Below, piece by piece: positions 56,911 through 64,000 of a stretch of 64,000 nucleotides of DNA. The notes beneath the pieces were generated by a model. That model made no database searches and was not told the origin of the DNA. It was given only the letters and a program-made list of their open reading frames with translations. The stretch is taken from NCBI GenBank assembly GCA_963733135.1, contig CAVTBX010000007.1, forward strand, positions 186,001-250,000, in the 5' to 3' direction. This stretch comes from CAVTBX01 sp963733135 (lineage in GTDB: Bacteria; Actinomycetota; Thermoleophilia; Gaiellales; Gaiellaceae). Both the position numbers and the translations under genes were made by a program. Every line of letters begins with the position of its first letter. Within the stretch, counting starts at the first letter, position 1.

Positions 56911-57645
56911 ATGGCGTTGCTCAATCGTGAACGGCGGACCGATAACAGGACTGTCGAGCGAGATCATGAGCTCGACGAGCGGTACGACGACCAAGAAGTC
57001 GAGCGTCCCGCCGACCGTAATCGCTACAAGCGCGGCGTCACGCGCGGCGTGTTCACGCTGGTCGGCGTGGCCGGAGCAATCTTCCTGACCTGGCTTGCCG
57101 CTGAGATCTTCACGACAGGCGACGGCACGGCGGACTTCTGGGTCGCGATGGGCCTCGTCGCCGGTGGTGGTCTTGCGCTCGGGCTCTCACAGCTCTTCGG
57201 TGGCTGGACGAAGTGGGGGGTTCCGCGCGTCTCCTCCGGCGTCTTCCTCTTCGGCTGGATCCCGACGGCGGTCGTCGTCGGCTGGATCCTGCTCACGATG
57301 CAGCCCGGAGGCGGCTGGCAGCAGACTCGGCTCGAGGACTGGAGCGACACGATCGGGATCCTCGGCTTCGTAAACAACTTCGAGGCGTGGCTGACCGCCG
57401 TGCCGGCGCTCATCCTCGGTCTAGTGACCGCGTTCGTCTTCGACACGAGCGGCCCGCGACAGTCGGTCGACACGGACTACGACCAGCGGCGGGTTGTGGA
57501 CGAAGACGTTCACGACTACAGGCGTGAGGACACCGACGCGACGGCCGTGCGGACGGGGGAGCCCGTCGCGACGGGAACGGCCAGGAACACGAGGACGACG
57601 GACGAGACGACCTCGACTGAGCCGACTCGGCGCGACGCGCGCTAA
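56911..57645 (+). CDS. Four-helix membrane protein with charged tails, unknown function
   Basis: 244 residues: a 45-residue charged N-terminal tail (Asp/Glu/Arg), four hydrophobic segments (VFTLVGVAGAIFLTWLAAEI, DFWVAMGLVAGGGLALGLSQ, GVFLFGWIPTAVVVGWILLT, WLTAVPALILGLVTAFVFDT) and a 70-residue acidic/Thr-rich C-terminal tail. No family recognised. GGGGTGAAG before the ATG may be its ribosome-binding site; a strong terminator follows. Confidence 0.75.
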   Translation: MALLNRERRTDNRTVERDHELDERYDDQEVERPADRNRYKRGVTRGVFTLVGVAGAIFLTWLAAEIFTTGDGTADFWVAMGLVAGGGLALGLSQLFGGWTKWGVPRVSSGVFLFGWIPTAVVVGWILLTMQPGGGWQQTRLEDWSDTIGILGFVNNFEAWLTAVPALILGLVTAFVFDTSGPRQSVDTDYDQRRVVDEDVHDYRREDTDATAVRTGEPVATGTARNTRTTDETTSTEPTRRDAR

Positions 57646-57653
57646 CGCGTGCA

Positions 57654-57685
57654 GCGAGGCGGGGTGCGCGAACGCCCCGCCTCGC
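57654..57685 (+). terminator. Terminator after the four-helix membrane protein
   Basis: Perfect 11-bp stem GCGAGGCGGGG/CCCCGCCTCGC with a 10-nt loop, 9 bp after the stop codon. Confidence 0.7.
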
Positions 57686-57742
57686 GCCTGTTCCCTCGCG
57701 CAAGGGATCGTTGTTCCCGCCGTACGACCCGATCCTCGGGGC

Positions 57743-57946
57743 ATGGACGCCGCAGCCGCCCAGCTCCGGGCCTCCGGGCCGGGACTTCTCCGCCTTCTCG
57801 AGCACTGTGAACGCGTCGATCGCCTCACCGAGCATGACCCCCGTACCGCCTTCGGCCGGCTAGAGGCCGTGCTCGGCCGAGAGCTCACCGACCGGCTCCT
57901 CGGCGCGCTCATGCGCCGGGACGGCCGCGCAGTCTTGCCGTTCTGA
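57743..57946 (+). CDS. 67-residue helical protein of unknown function
   Basis: LRASGPGLLRLLEHCERVDR and LEAVLGRELTDRLLGALMRR: helical, no membrane segment. The only gene candidate between the terminator and the minus-strand gene at 57954. ATG start preceded by CTCGGGG. No family recognised. Confidence 0.55.
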   Translation: MDAAAAQLRASGPGLLRLLEHCERVDRLTEHDPRTAFGRLEAVLGRELTDRLLGALMRRDGRAVLPF

Positions 57947-57953
57947 CGCCGTT

Positions 57954-58154
57954 CTAGCGCCGATCAGGAAACTCGTCGCCGCCGAAGAGGCGGACGTAGA
58001 AGAAGATCACCGTTCCAAGGACGAGCCCGAGCAGGATCGCGACCCCGAACCCCACGCCGATCGCGAGCAGCCCGGACCAGATGAAGAGCCCGAAGAGGAA
58101 CGCCCAGAGGAACGACGCGAATCCCTGACTGAACGACGGCGGTCGGAGGTGCAT
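57954..58154 (-). CDS. 66-residue small membrane protein
   Basis: Two adjacent hydrophobic stretches, GFASFLWAFLFGLFIWSGLL and AIGVGFGVAILLGLVLGTVI, then FFYVRLFGGDEFPDRR. Converges with the 67-residue gene. No family recognised, but the even hydrophobic profile and clean start support a real gene. Confidence 0.6.
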   Translation of the reverse strand: MHLRPPSFSQGFASFLWAFLFGLFIWSGLLAIGVGFGVAILLGLVLGTVIFFYVRLFGGDEFPDRR

Positions 58155-58732
58155 CGGCTCGCGATCCTAGTCGAGAGGCTCGGCCGGTGTCGGACCATAA
58201 AAATTCGCCGAGCCGGTTTCGCTTTCGTCCAGGACTCCGGCCAGCTTTCCGCTTCCGCGTACAACCGCCCGGTGTTCCTTCGACCTACTCGCGCTCCGTG
58301 CTCGGCGCAAGAGGCAATCTAGGAGAGGTGGGAGAGGTCGTCAAGGGACCCGTCCAACGTAAATTACGCAATTTGCGGTAAGTCCACTTTTCCACATTGT
58401 CCCCAACGCCCAATCAGCCCTGGGGACAATCTTGTGGAGAGCGCACTCTAGCGCGCATGGCCGCAAGAGTCCGTGTGCTTCGGCCCGGCAAGGCGACCTC
58501 GGTCCCTCGCCCGCGCCTCCGCCTTCGGCATACGGACTTCGCGACTGGCGGGACGGCGAAGGGGCGGGAGCGGTCGTGATCGAACTTGACATAACGCCGG
58601 TTATCGTGCGTTCGAGCAATCACGAGATTTCCTTGGTCGAGGCCCGCACGGTCGCTATGGTCGGTGGAGCGCGTTTGGTGACTTCCCGGCGCTGGGTACG
58701 TTCTGGGCCGGTTGTTAGGGTAATTCCGCTGC
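58155..58732. other. 578-bp region before the primary sigma factor gene
   Basis: No convincing gene. It holds an AT-rich patch with the overlapping palindromes GTAA-A-TTAC and CGCAA-T-TTGCG (about 58360-58378), TTTTCCACA (58388-58396, DnaA-box-like), an inverted repeat TTGTCCCC...GGGGACAA (about 58397-58429), the dyad at 58581-58614, and TAGGGT (58716-58721), a candidate -10 eleven nt before the sigma gene. Confidence 0.5.
58581..58614. promoter_or_regulatory. 34-bp interrupted dyad upstream of the sigma factor gene
   Basis: CGAAC-N5-ATAAC-GCCG-GTTAT-N5-GTTCG: two nested inverted repeats with equal spacing on both sides. TTGACA, a perfect -35 hexamer, lies inside (58586-58591), but no good -10 at 17 nt. 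Looks like an operator for a dimer pair; the regulator is unknown. Not a LexA box (wrong spacing). Confidence 0.5.
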
Positions 58733-59800
58733 ATGGCGAACGAGTCGGCGAGTTTGCAAGCACACGAGGTCCAGCTGCTCCTCGAGCGGGCCGAAGCTGC
58801 GGGCACCCTCGATTCGGTCGAGCTTCACGAGACGATCGACACGCTCGAGCTCGACCCGCCCGAGGTCGAGTCTCTCTACCGGGAACTCGAGGAGCGGAAC
58901 GTCGAGATCGTCGAACCGGTGAAGGAGCCGGCCAAGGAGCCCACGGCTCCGCCCCGGAAGATCGACGACACGATCGAGACCACGACCGATGCCCTCCAGC
59001 TCTTCCTGCGTGAGATCGGGCGCCATCCGCTGCTGACCGCCGCCGACGAGGTCGAGTTGTCGAAGCGGATCGAGCGCGGCGACATGGAAGCCAAGCGGCG
59101 CATGATCGAGTGCAACCTCCGGCTCGTCGTCTCGATCGCGAAGAACTACCGAAACCAGGGCCTGCCCTTCCTCGACCTGATCCAGGAGGGCATGTTCGGC
59201 CTCATCCGCGCGGTCGAGAAGTTCGAGTGGCAGCGCGGCCTCAAGTTTTCGACGTACGCGACCTGGTGGATCCGCCAAGCGGTCGCGCGCGCGATCGCCG
59301 ACAAGGCGCGCACGATCCGCGTGCCGGTGCACGTGGTCGAGCGGATGCAGAAGATGCAGCGCGCCGAGCGGTACCTCTGGACGCAACTCGCGCGCGAGCC
59401 ATCCCTCCCGGAGATCGCCGAGGAGGCCGGCCTTCCGCTTCAGCAGGCTCTGGAGGTCAAGGCTGCCGCGCGGGCCTCGACAAGCTTGGATCAGCCCATC
59501 GGCGAGCAGGAAGACGCCGTCTTCGGCGACCTCGTCGCCGGCGAAGAGCCGCTCCCCGACGAGCTGACGGAGCGCCACATGCAGAAGGAGGCGCTCGACC
59601 GGGCGCTCGAAGCGCTGCCGGCGCGCGACCGCCAAGTGCTCGAGCTCCGCTACGGCCTCGGCGGCGAAGAGCCGCACACGCTTGAGCACATCGGCAAACG
59701 GCTCGGCCTGACGCGCGAGCGCGTCCGCCAGATCGAGGTCGAGTCGCTGTCGCGTCTCGCGTCGCTTCGCGAGATCGACGCCGTCGCTAGTAGCCGCTAG
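58733..59800 (+). CDS. Principal-type RNA polymerase sigma factor (RpoD/SigA)
   Basis: 355 residues. Region 1.1-like N-terminus (VQLLLERAEAAGTLDSVELH), region 1.2 DALQLFLREIGRHPLLTAAD, region 2 AKNYRNQGLPFLDLIQEGMF with KFSTYATWWIRQAVARAIAD, region 3, and region 4 LELRYGLGGEEPHTLEHIGK with LTRERVRQIEVESLSRLASL. The presence of region 1.1 makes it the better candidate for the primary sigma factor of the two in this window. Its stop codon lies inside a 22-bp stem. Confidence 0.92.
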   Translation: MANESASLQAHEVQLLLERAEAAGTLDSVELHETIDTLELDPPEVESLYRELEERNVEIVEPVKEPAKEPTAPPRKIDDTIETTTDALQLFLREIGRHPLLTAADEVELSKRIERGDMEAKRRMIECNLRLVVSIAKNYRNQGLPFLDLIQEGMFGLIRAVEKFEWQRGLKFSTYATWWIRQAVARAIADKARTIRVPVHVVERMQKMQRAERYLWTQLAREPSLPEIAEEAGLPLQQALEVKAAARASTSLDQPIGEQEDAVFGDLVAGEEPLPDELTERHMQKEALDRALEALPARDRQVLELRYGLGGEEPHTLEHIGKRLGLTRERVRQIEVESLSRLASLREIDAVASSR

Positions 59801-59840
59801 AGATCCGGCTCACGCTCTGCGTGAGCCGGATCTCTAGCGG
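59794..59840. terminator. 22-bp perfect hairpin at the end of the sigma factor gene
   Basis: CCGCTAGAGATCCGGCTCAC plus GC pairs perfectly over 22 bp with the downstream arm around a TCT loop. It includes the TAG stop codon and lies between convergent genes, so it could terminate both. Confidence 0.75.
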
Positions 59841-59887
59841 GGTGGGGCCGTCCGCTCGTTGCCGGCGGCAGCGACCGGCTGGGCCGG

Positions 59888-60607
59888 TCACTGCTCAGCG
59901 GATGTCACCCGCGCCGGCTTGGCGTTCAATGCAGAGCCGTCGAAGAGCGTCCTAGCGGTCTCTCCGATTCTTGCCTTCACTACTTCATACGCCTCGTCCA
60001 GGAACGGCGGGCGCGCTAGCCGATGGCCGTCGGACGCTACGACGTGTGCCAGGCCCCGCTCGACTAGGAACCAGCCTGTTTCTTCCCGCTCGGGCCCGTG
60101 GCGGCCCAGGAGGCTGGACGCGTTCACCTGGAGGAGCCAGCCGCGTGCCGCGTAGTCCTGCGTGACGAGCGGATCCGAGATGACGCCGTCTGCTCGCTCC
60201 GGGTGCGCAAGCAACGGCGCTACGCCGCACTCGACGGCATGCTCGGCCACGCGTTCCACGAGGTCGAGTGGGCCCGAGAACGGGAGCTCGACAAGCACGA
60301 CCTCTGTGTCGGCCAGCGCGTAGCGCGACAGGTCCGCCTCGAGGAGCTCGATTGTGGGAGTCAGTTCGAAGCCGAGCCGGAGCTCCACCCCCCACTTCGC
60401 AGCCTGAGGCGCCATCTCGGCGTATGCCGCGCGGATATCCCGCTCACGTTCGTCGGTGAGTACGAGGTGCGGCCAGACGTGCGGCGTGCCGTAGAGGACG
60501 CTCGTCCCGTGCCCGGCCGCCTCACGGCAAAGCTCGAGGCCGGCCCGCACATCACGCGCGCCGTCGTCGCCCGAGGGGATGACATGCGAATGGACGTCGA
60601 CGAACAC
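59888..60607 (-). CDS. PHP-type tyrosine-protein phosphatase, CpsB/CapC family
   Basis: 239 residues. Metal motifs VDVHSHVIPSGDDGARDVRA, LYGTPHVW, LRLGFELTPTIEL, PLLAHPERADGVI and HVVASDGHRL, the order found in Mn-dependent phosphatases that dephosphorylate bacterial tyrosine kinases in capsule and exopolysaccharide assembly. No kinase or polymerase genes are adjacent. GTG 60607 is used because TAGGGT lies 7 nt before it on its strand. Confidence 0.87.
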   Translation of the reverse strand: MFVDVHSHVIPSGDDGARDVRAGLELCREAAGHGTSVLYGTPHVWPHLVLTDERERDIRAAYAEMAPQAAKWGVELRLGFELTPTIELLEADLSRYALADTEVVLVELPFSGPLDLVERVAEHAVECGVAPLLAHPERADGVISDPLVTQDYAARGWLLQVNASSLLGRHGPEREETGWFLVERGLAHVVASDGHRLARPPFLDEAYEVVKARIGETARTLFDGSALNAKPARVTSAEQ

Positions 60608-60644
60608 CTCCCCCACCCTAGCCTTGGCCCGTAAGCTGCCCGCC

Positions 60645-61178
60645 GTGGTTCCCGAGGCGAAGCTCGCCGAGAGCGAGGCCGGCTCTGTCCCGGAGGGCGA
60701 AGGCTGGTTCGTCGTCAACGCAATGGACGCGCCGTGGTCTGAGCGGCCCGGCGTCTTCGACCGAGCGACCGTCTTCGAGGGTGAGCCGGAGTTCCCGGAC
60801 ATCGGGCTGAACGTCCGCGTGATCGAGCCTGGCAGGCCGAACTGCTACTACCACGGCGAGGGCCACCAGGAGGCGATCCTCATCCTGTCCGGCGAGTGCC
60901 TCCTGCTCGTCGAGGGCGAGGAACGACGGCTTCGCGCGTGGGACTTCGTCCACCTACCTGCGTGGACGGAGCACGTTCTCGTGGGCGCCGGCGACGACTC
61001 CAGCGTCGTCGTCATGATCGGCGGCCGCTTCGACCCGGACGAGCTCATCTACCCGGTGTCGGAGCTCGCCCTCCGCTACCGCGCCGGCGTTCGGGAGGAA
61101 GCACGGGATGGCGCGGTCGCCTACGCGGGCCTCCCTCCGCGCGCCGACCGACCGTACCGAGAGGGAGACCTTCCGTGA
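60645..61178 (+). CDS. Cupin-domain protein (first of a tandem pair)
   Basis: 177 residues. VPEGEGWFVVNAMDAPWSER, then a cupin with CYYHGEGHQEAILILSGECL and the second motif WDFVHLPAWTEHVLVGAGDD, and the family tail RPYREGDLP. The first metal motif has HGEGHQE rather than HxH...E. TAAGCT lies 7 nt before GTG 60645. Stop overlaps the next start (GTGA). Substrate unknown. Confidence 0.8.
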   Translation: MVPEAKLAESEAGSVPEGEGWFVVNAMDAPWSERPGVFDRATVFEGEPEFPDIGLNVRVIEPGRPNCYYHGEGHQEAILILSGECLLLVEGEERRLRAWDFVHLPAWTEHVLVGAGDDSSVVVMIGGRFDPDELIYPVSELALRYRAGVREEARDGAVAYAGLPPRADRPYREGDLP

Positions 61179-61729
61179 GCGAGATCCCTGAAGCGAAGCT
61201 CACGAGCACCGAGCACGGGCTGGTTCCGGAGGGCGACGGGTGGTTCGTCCTGAACGCGCGTGAGGCGGTCTGGGAGAAGAACGACGTAGAGGGAGCCGGC
61301 GTCGGGTTCGAGAGCCCGGAGAACCGTTTCCCGGACATCGGCATCAACATCCTCGTGCTCGCGCCCGGGCAGCCCAATTGCCTCTACCACGGCGAGAACG
61401 AGCAGGAAGACTTTCTCGTCCTCGACGGCGACTGCCTCCTCCTCATCGAGGGTCAGGAGCGCCTCCTGAGTCGCTGGGACTTCGTGCATTGCCCCCACTG
61501 GGCGGAGCACGTGCTCGTCGGCGCCGGCGACCGCGGATGCGTCGTCCTCTGTGTCGGAGGCCGGCGCGGCAAGGGCGTCGTCTATCCGGTGGCCGACGTG
61601 GCGCTTCGGCACGACGCGGGCGTCAGCAAGGAGTCACGCGACGCCAAGGAGGCTTACGCGCACATCCCGCCGTGGCGGAACCGCCCCTACCGAGAGGGCG
61701 ATCTTCCGGACTACTCGGCGCGCAGGTAG
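61175..61729 (+). CDS. Cupin-domain protein (second of a tandem pair)
   Basis: 184 residues, clearly paralogous to the gene before it over its whole length: VPEGDGWFVLNAREAVWEKN, CLYHGENEQEDFLVLDGDCL, WDFVHCPHWAEHVLVGAGDR, RPYREGDLPDYSARR. The metal motif is YHGENEQE here. Coupled to the first copy by overlapping stop and start. The two may form a heteromer. The last 19 bp overlap the convergent sigma factor gene. Confidence 0.8.
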   Translation: MSEIPEAKLTSTEHGLVPEGDGWFVLNAREAVWEKNDVEGAGVGFESPENRFPDIGINILVLAPGQPNCLYHGENEQEDFLVLDGDCLLLIEGQERLLSRWDFVHCPHWAEHVLVGAGDRGCVVLCVGGRRGKGVVYPVADVALRHDAGVSKESRDAKEAYAHIPPWRNRPYREGDLPDYSARR

Positions 61730-62679
61730 AGCTTCAGCCCGGGAGCAGCGGCCTGGATCTCGCGCAGAGCCCGTGATTCGAGCTGGCGCACGCGCTCGCG
61801 CGTGACACCGAGCTCGGCGCCGACCTGCTCGAGCGTCCTCGGCTTCTCGCCGGTGAGCCCGAAGCGGAGCTCGACCACATGTCGCATGCGGTCGTTCAGG
61901 TGGTTCAGCGCTTCTTCGAGCTCGCTGCCGCGCAAGAGCTCGGCGAGCTCTTCGTGCGGCTGCGGCGCGTTCGGGTCCTCCAGCATGTCCGCGTACATCG
62001 AGTCGCCGTCACCGACGGGCGTCTCGAGGCTCACGGGATCCTCAACGAGGTCGAGCAGCTCACGGACGCGCTTCGGTTCGAGGCCGCTTTCGGCCGCGAT
62101 CTCCTCGGGCAGCGGATCGCGGTTCAGCTTCTGCGTGAGGACTCGCCGGGCACGGGTGACACGGCGCACCTGCTCGACCACGTGGACAGGCAGCCGGATG
62201 GTGCGGCCCTGGTCGGCGATCGCCCGCGTAACGGCCTGTCGAATCCACCAGGTCGCGTAGGTCGAGAGCTTGAAGCCCATCGTGTAGTCGAACTTCTCGA
62301 CTGCGCGAATGAGACCGAGATTACCCTCCTGGATGAGGTCGAGGAGCGGCACACCGGAGTTCACGTAGTTCCGCGTGATGGACATGACGAGCCGGAGGTT
62401 GCACTCGATGAGGCGGCGCTTTGCCGCCTCGTCACCTTCGTCCTTGCGCCGAGCGAGCTCGCGCTCTTCGGAAGGGGTCAGGAGGCGTCCATCGCCGATC
62501 GCCCGAACGTAGAGCTTCAGCGGGTCCTGAGTTTGAACCTGCTCGCGGGCCGCCGCCGGCGGCTCGTCGTCGTCCTCTTCCTCCTCGACGTCGACCTCGT
62601 CGAGGACGGCGTCGGGAACGAGGCCGAGGCGCGGCTCGTCGGGCGCAGAGATGGGTAGATCGTGAGCGGGCTGCTCCAC
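61711..62679 (-). CDS. RNA polymerase sigma-70 factor, group 1/2 (RpoD-like paralogue)
   Basis: 322 residues. Acidic N-terminal tail (DEVDVEEEEDDDEPPAAARE) in place of region 1.1, then DPLKLYVRAIGDGRLLTPSE, region 2 TRNYVNSGVPLLDLIQEGNL with KLSTYATWWIRQAVTRAIAD, region 3, and region 4 LRFGLTGEKPRTLEQVGAEL with VTRERVRQLESRALREIQAA. Lack of region 1.1 suggests an alternative (group 2) sigma. It and the principal-type sigma gene flank the CpsB/cupin genes and converge on them. Confidence 0.92.
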   Translation of the reverse strand: MEQPAHDLPISAPDEPRLGLVPDAVLDEVDVEEEEDDDEPPAAAREQVQTQDPLKLYVRAIGDGRLLTPSEERELARRKDEGDEAAKRRLIECNLRLVMSITRNYVNSGVPLLDLIQEGNLGLIRAVEKFDYTMGFKLSTYATWWIRQAVTRAIADQGRTIRLPVHVVEQVRRVTRARRVLTQKLNRDPLPEEIAAESGLEPKRVRELLDLVEDPVSLETPVGDGDSMYADMLEDPNAPQPHEELAELLRGSELEEALNHLNDRMRHVVELRFGLTGEKPRTLEQVGAELGVTRERVRQLESRALREIQAAAPGLKLYLRAE

Positions 62680-62763
62680 GAAATGGGTATCGGCGGCCCG
62701 GAGCAGTTCCTGAAACGCTCGGTCGGGGCTAAAGCATGGGCAGGAGGCGGCCGAAAGGGGCGG

Positions 62764-62769
62764 TATAGT
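62764..62769 (+). promoter_or_regulatory. -10 box for the amidotransferase gene (TATAGT)
   Basis: TATAGT, a near-consensus -10, in the 155-bp gap between the divergent sigma and amidotransferase genes. The leader would be about 60 nt, with GAGGAGA near its end. Confidence 0.5.
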
Positions 62770-62834
62770 GATTGCGAGGCGGCAGGGTCTGACGTCGCCC
62801 GAGTCCTACGTCGAGGAGAGTGGCACCGAAGCCG

Positions 62835-63629
62835 GTGTGCGGGATCGCCGGATACAGCATCAACGCGTCGAGCGAGGCCGACAGGACGCTCGTCGCGCAG
62901 ACCCTCCTCGCCGCCATCGCCGAGCGCGGCGCCGATGCCGTGGGCTACGGCTTTCGCGGCCCTGACACGCCGCTCGAGATCCGAAAGCAGCGCACCGGTG
63001 CAAGCGAGCTCCTCGACTCGGTCAGCATCCCGCGCAACGCGAGCGAGGCGCTCGTCCACGTGCGGGACTACACGAAGGGCCATCCCTCCCACGCCGCCAA
63101 CAACCACCCTGTGTGCCACGGCGACGTGGCCGGGATCCACAACGGGATCATCGTCAACGACGAAGAGCTCTTCGCCTCTCACGGCTGGGAGCGGAACGAA
63201 CTCGGGATGACAGTCGACTCCGAGGCGATCTTCGCGCTGGCCGAGGAGCGTCCGCGAGAGGCCGGCGCGTTCGAGGAGCTCTACGGCGCCATGGCTACGG
63301 CGTGGCTCGACCGCCGGGCGCCGAACGAGCTCTTCCTCGCCCGCGGAGTCGGCAGGCCCCTGTGGATCGGGGAGGGCATCGACGAGTTTGCGTTCGCCTC
63401 GACGCGGGAGGCGCTTGATCTCGCTGAGTCCTACGCAGGCCTCAGGCTCGCGAAACAGGAGGTGCCAGAGGGCACGTTCCTGACCGTCGCCGGTGGCCGC
63501 CTCATCCGCGCCGAGCGCTTCGAGCCCGACGATACGTTCCGTGAGGAGATCGACCTCCCCGCCGTTCGCGCTCCCGAGGAGCGCATCTCCTGCCTGCGAC
63601 GGCTCGCCGTCCTCGCAGCCGCCTCCTAG
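62835..63629 (+). CDS. Class II (Ntn-type) glutamine amidotransferase-like protein
   Basis: 264 residues from GTG 62835, giving MCGIAGYSINASSEADRTLV so that Cys2 becomes the N-terminal nucleophile after Met removal; a GTG at 62820 would add five residues before it. HVRDYTKGHPSHAANNHPVC, DVAGIHNGIIVNDEELFASH, MTVDSEAIFALAEE and FLARGVGRPLWIGEGIDEFA match the GlmS/PurF/YafJ glutaminase domain. No synthase domain follows, so its ammonia acceptor is unknown. Confidence 0.85.
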   Translation: MCGIAGYSINASSEADRTLVAQTLLAAIAERGADAVGYGFRGPDTPLEIRKQRTGASELLDSVSIPRNASEALVHVRDYTKGHPSHAANNHPVCHGDVAGIHNGIIVNDEELFASHGWERNELGMTVDSEAIFALAEERPREAGAFEELYGAMATAWLDRRAPNELFLARGVGRPLWIGEGIDEFAFASTREALDLAESYAGLRLAKQEVPEGTFLTVAGGRLIRAERFEPDDTFREEIDLPAVRAPEERISCLRRLAVLAAAS

Positions 63630-64000
63630 GACGGGTTTCGCATCGGGCGTCGGTGTCGGTTCACACTGCCGTCGTCGGCGACCGCATAGCCGTCGGCTCG
63701 CAGCCGCTCGCGTAGGCGAAACTGAAACGAGGCCCACGCGCCTCGTCCCGGGCCGTAGAGCCGATACACCTGCCACTCGGTCGGGAGCGAGGGGTCGCCG
63801 CGGCGTGCCTCGGCCCAGTCGGCGAAGCGAGGCAGGCGGCCGAGCTCGCGGGCCACGGACACGCCTCCATCGAGCGCTCGAGCCGCCCGCTCATCGCTGG
63901 TCGGGACGTCGAAGCCGGCCTCGCGAAGCGCCTGGGACAACGACCCGAACGTATGCCAGACAAGCGAGCGCGACGGGACACGGCCCCGCCGGGATGCGAG
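63626..64000 (-). CDS. Partial gene: helical-repeat (homing-endonuclease-associated-repeat-like) DNA-binding protein
   Basis: 124 C-terminal residues, open to the window edge. Reads SLVWHTFGSLSQALREAGFD, then VARELGRLPRFADWAEARRG and LPTEWQVYRLYGPGRGAWAS. This resembles the short repeat (RELGRxP...FGSWxxALxxAGF) found beside HNH nucleases and in small DNA-binding proteins of actinobacteria. TTG 63940 is only an internal codon; the true start lies outside. Converges with the amidotransferase gene with a 4-bp overlap. Confidence 0.6.
   Translation of the reverse strand, partial: LASRRGRVPSRSLVWHTFGSLSQALREAGFDVPTSDERAARALDGGVSVARELGRLPRFADWAEARRGDPSLPTEWQVYRLYGPGRGAWASFQFRLRERLRADGYAVADDGSVNRHRRPMRNPS

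Noticed and set aside
58581..58614. Third LexA box from CGAAC...GTTCG
   Set aside because: Half-sites are 24 bp apart instead of 4, so LexA would not bind; described as an unknown dyad.

Overview
The window is 64 kb of high-GC DNA (roughly two thirds G+C, many GTG starts, long antisense shadow frames) from an actinobacterium. Gene content fits a deep-branching Actinomycetota lineage, most likely Thermoleophilia (Gaiellales/Solirubrobacterales type): a sepF-yggT-divIVA-lspA-rluD run, GarA/FtsR-like FHA and MerR genes, a short RsiG-like c-di-GMP-binding protein, MurA with Asp in place of the fosfomycin-target Cys, and two RpoD-like sigma factors. The class call is inference; no rRNA is present. 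Almost all of the window reads as chromosomal core.

Layout. 0-8 kb: end of comB, a photolyase, then an SOS-type mutasome (imuB with two LexA boxes, a small partner gene, and dnaE2 set apart by two opposite-strand genes). 8-16 kb: a receiver / histidine kinase / LuxR operon, an EEP-fold hydrolase with a class V aminotransferase, an HD protein and murA. 16-30 kb: ridA, a DHH-CBS-tRNA nucleotidyltransferase fusion, membrane protease, pgeF, a yggS-like gene, sepF, yggT, a DivIVA-like gene, a TraR/DksA zinc-finger gene, lspA, a 1252-residue secreted repeat protein, rluD and a GGDEF protein. 30-43 kb: translation, isoprenoid and envelope genes (rpsB-tsf-pyrH-frr-uppS-cdsA-dxr-rseP-ispG-proS). 43-48 kb: small coiled-coil genes, tRNA-Pro(GGG) and the wreck of elements once integrated there. 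48-64 kb: proC, an M23 peptidase, hutF, a pgsA-like gene, a sugar-nucleotide enzyme, rsiG-like, garA-like, ftsR-like, apt, two sigma factors flanking a CpsB-like phosphatase and tandem cupins, a class II amidotransferase and the edge of a helical-repeat protein.

The least explained material is non-coding. Three families of dispersed intergenic elements occur, three copies each: (1) 155-169 bp single long hairpins with a 16-20-16 nt core of fixed length; (2) 166-173 bp hairpins that in two cases fill the whole space between a stop codon and the next start codon; (3) about 90 bp triple-hairpin elements. In all three the stems change sequence but keep pairing, so they look like structured RNAs or structured DNA repeats. 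A fourth family of short GTAG-headed palindromes is also present.

Three essential genes (frr, ispG, proS) each carry one apparent single-base frameshift, so part of the window probably contains consensus errors. Many genes have a TANNNT box 6-10 nt before the start codon and no Shine-Dalgarno sequence, indicating widespread leaderless transcription.
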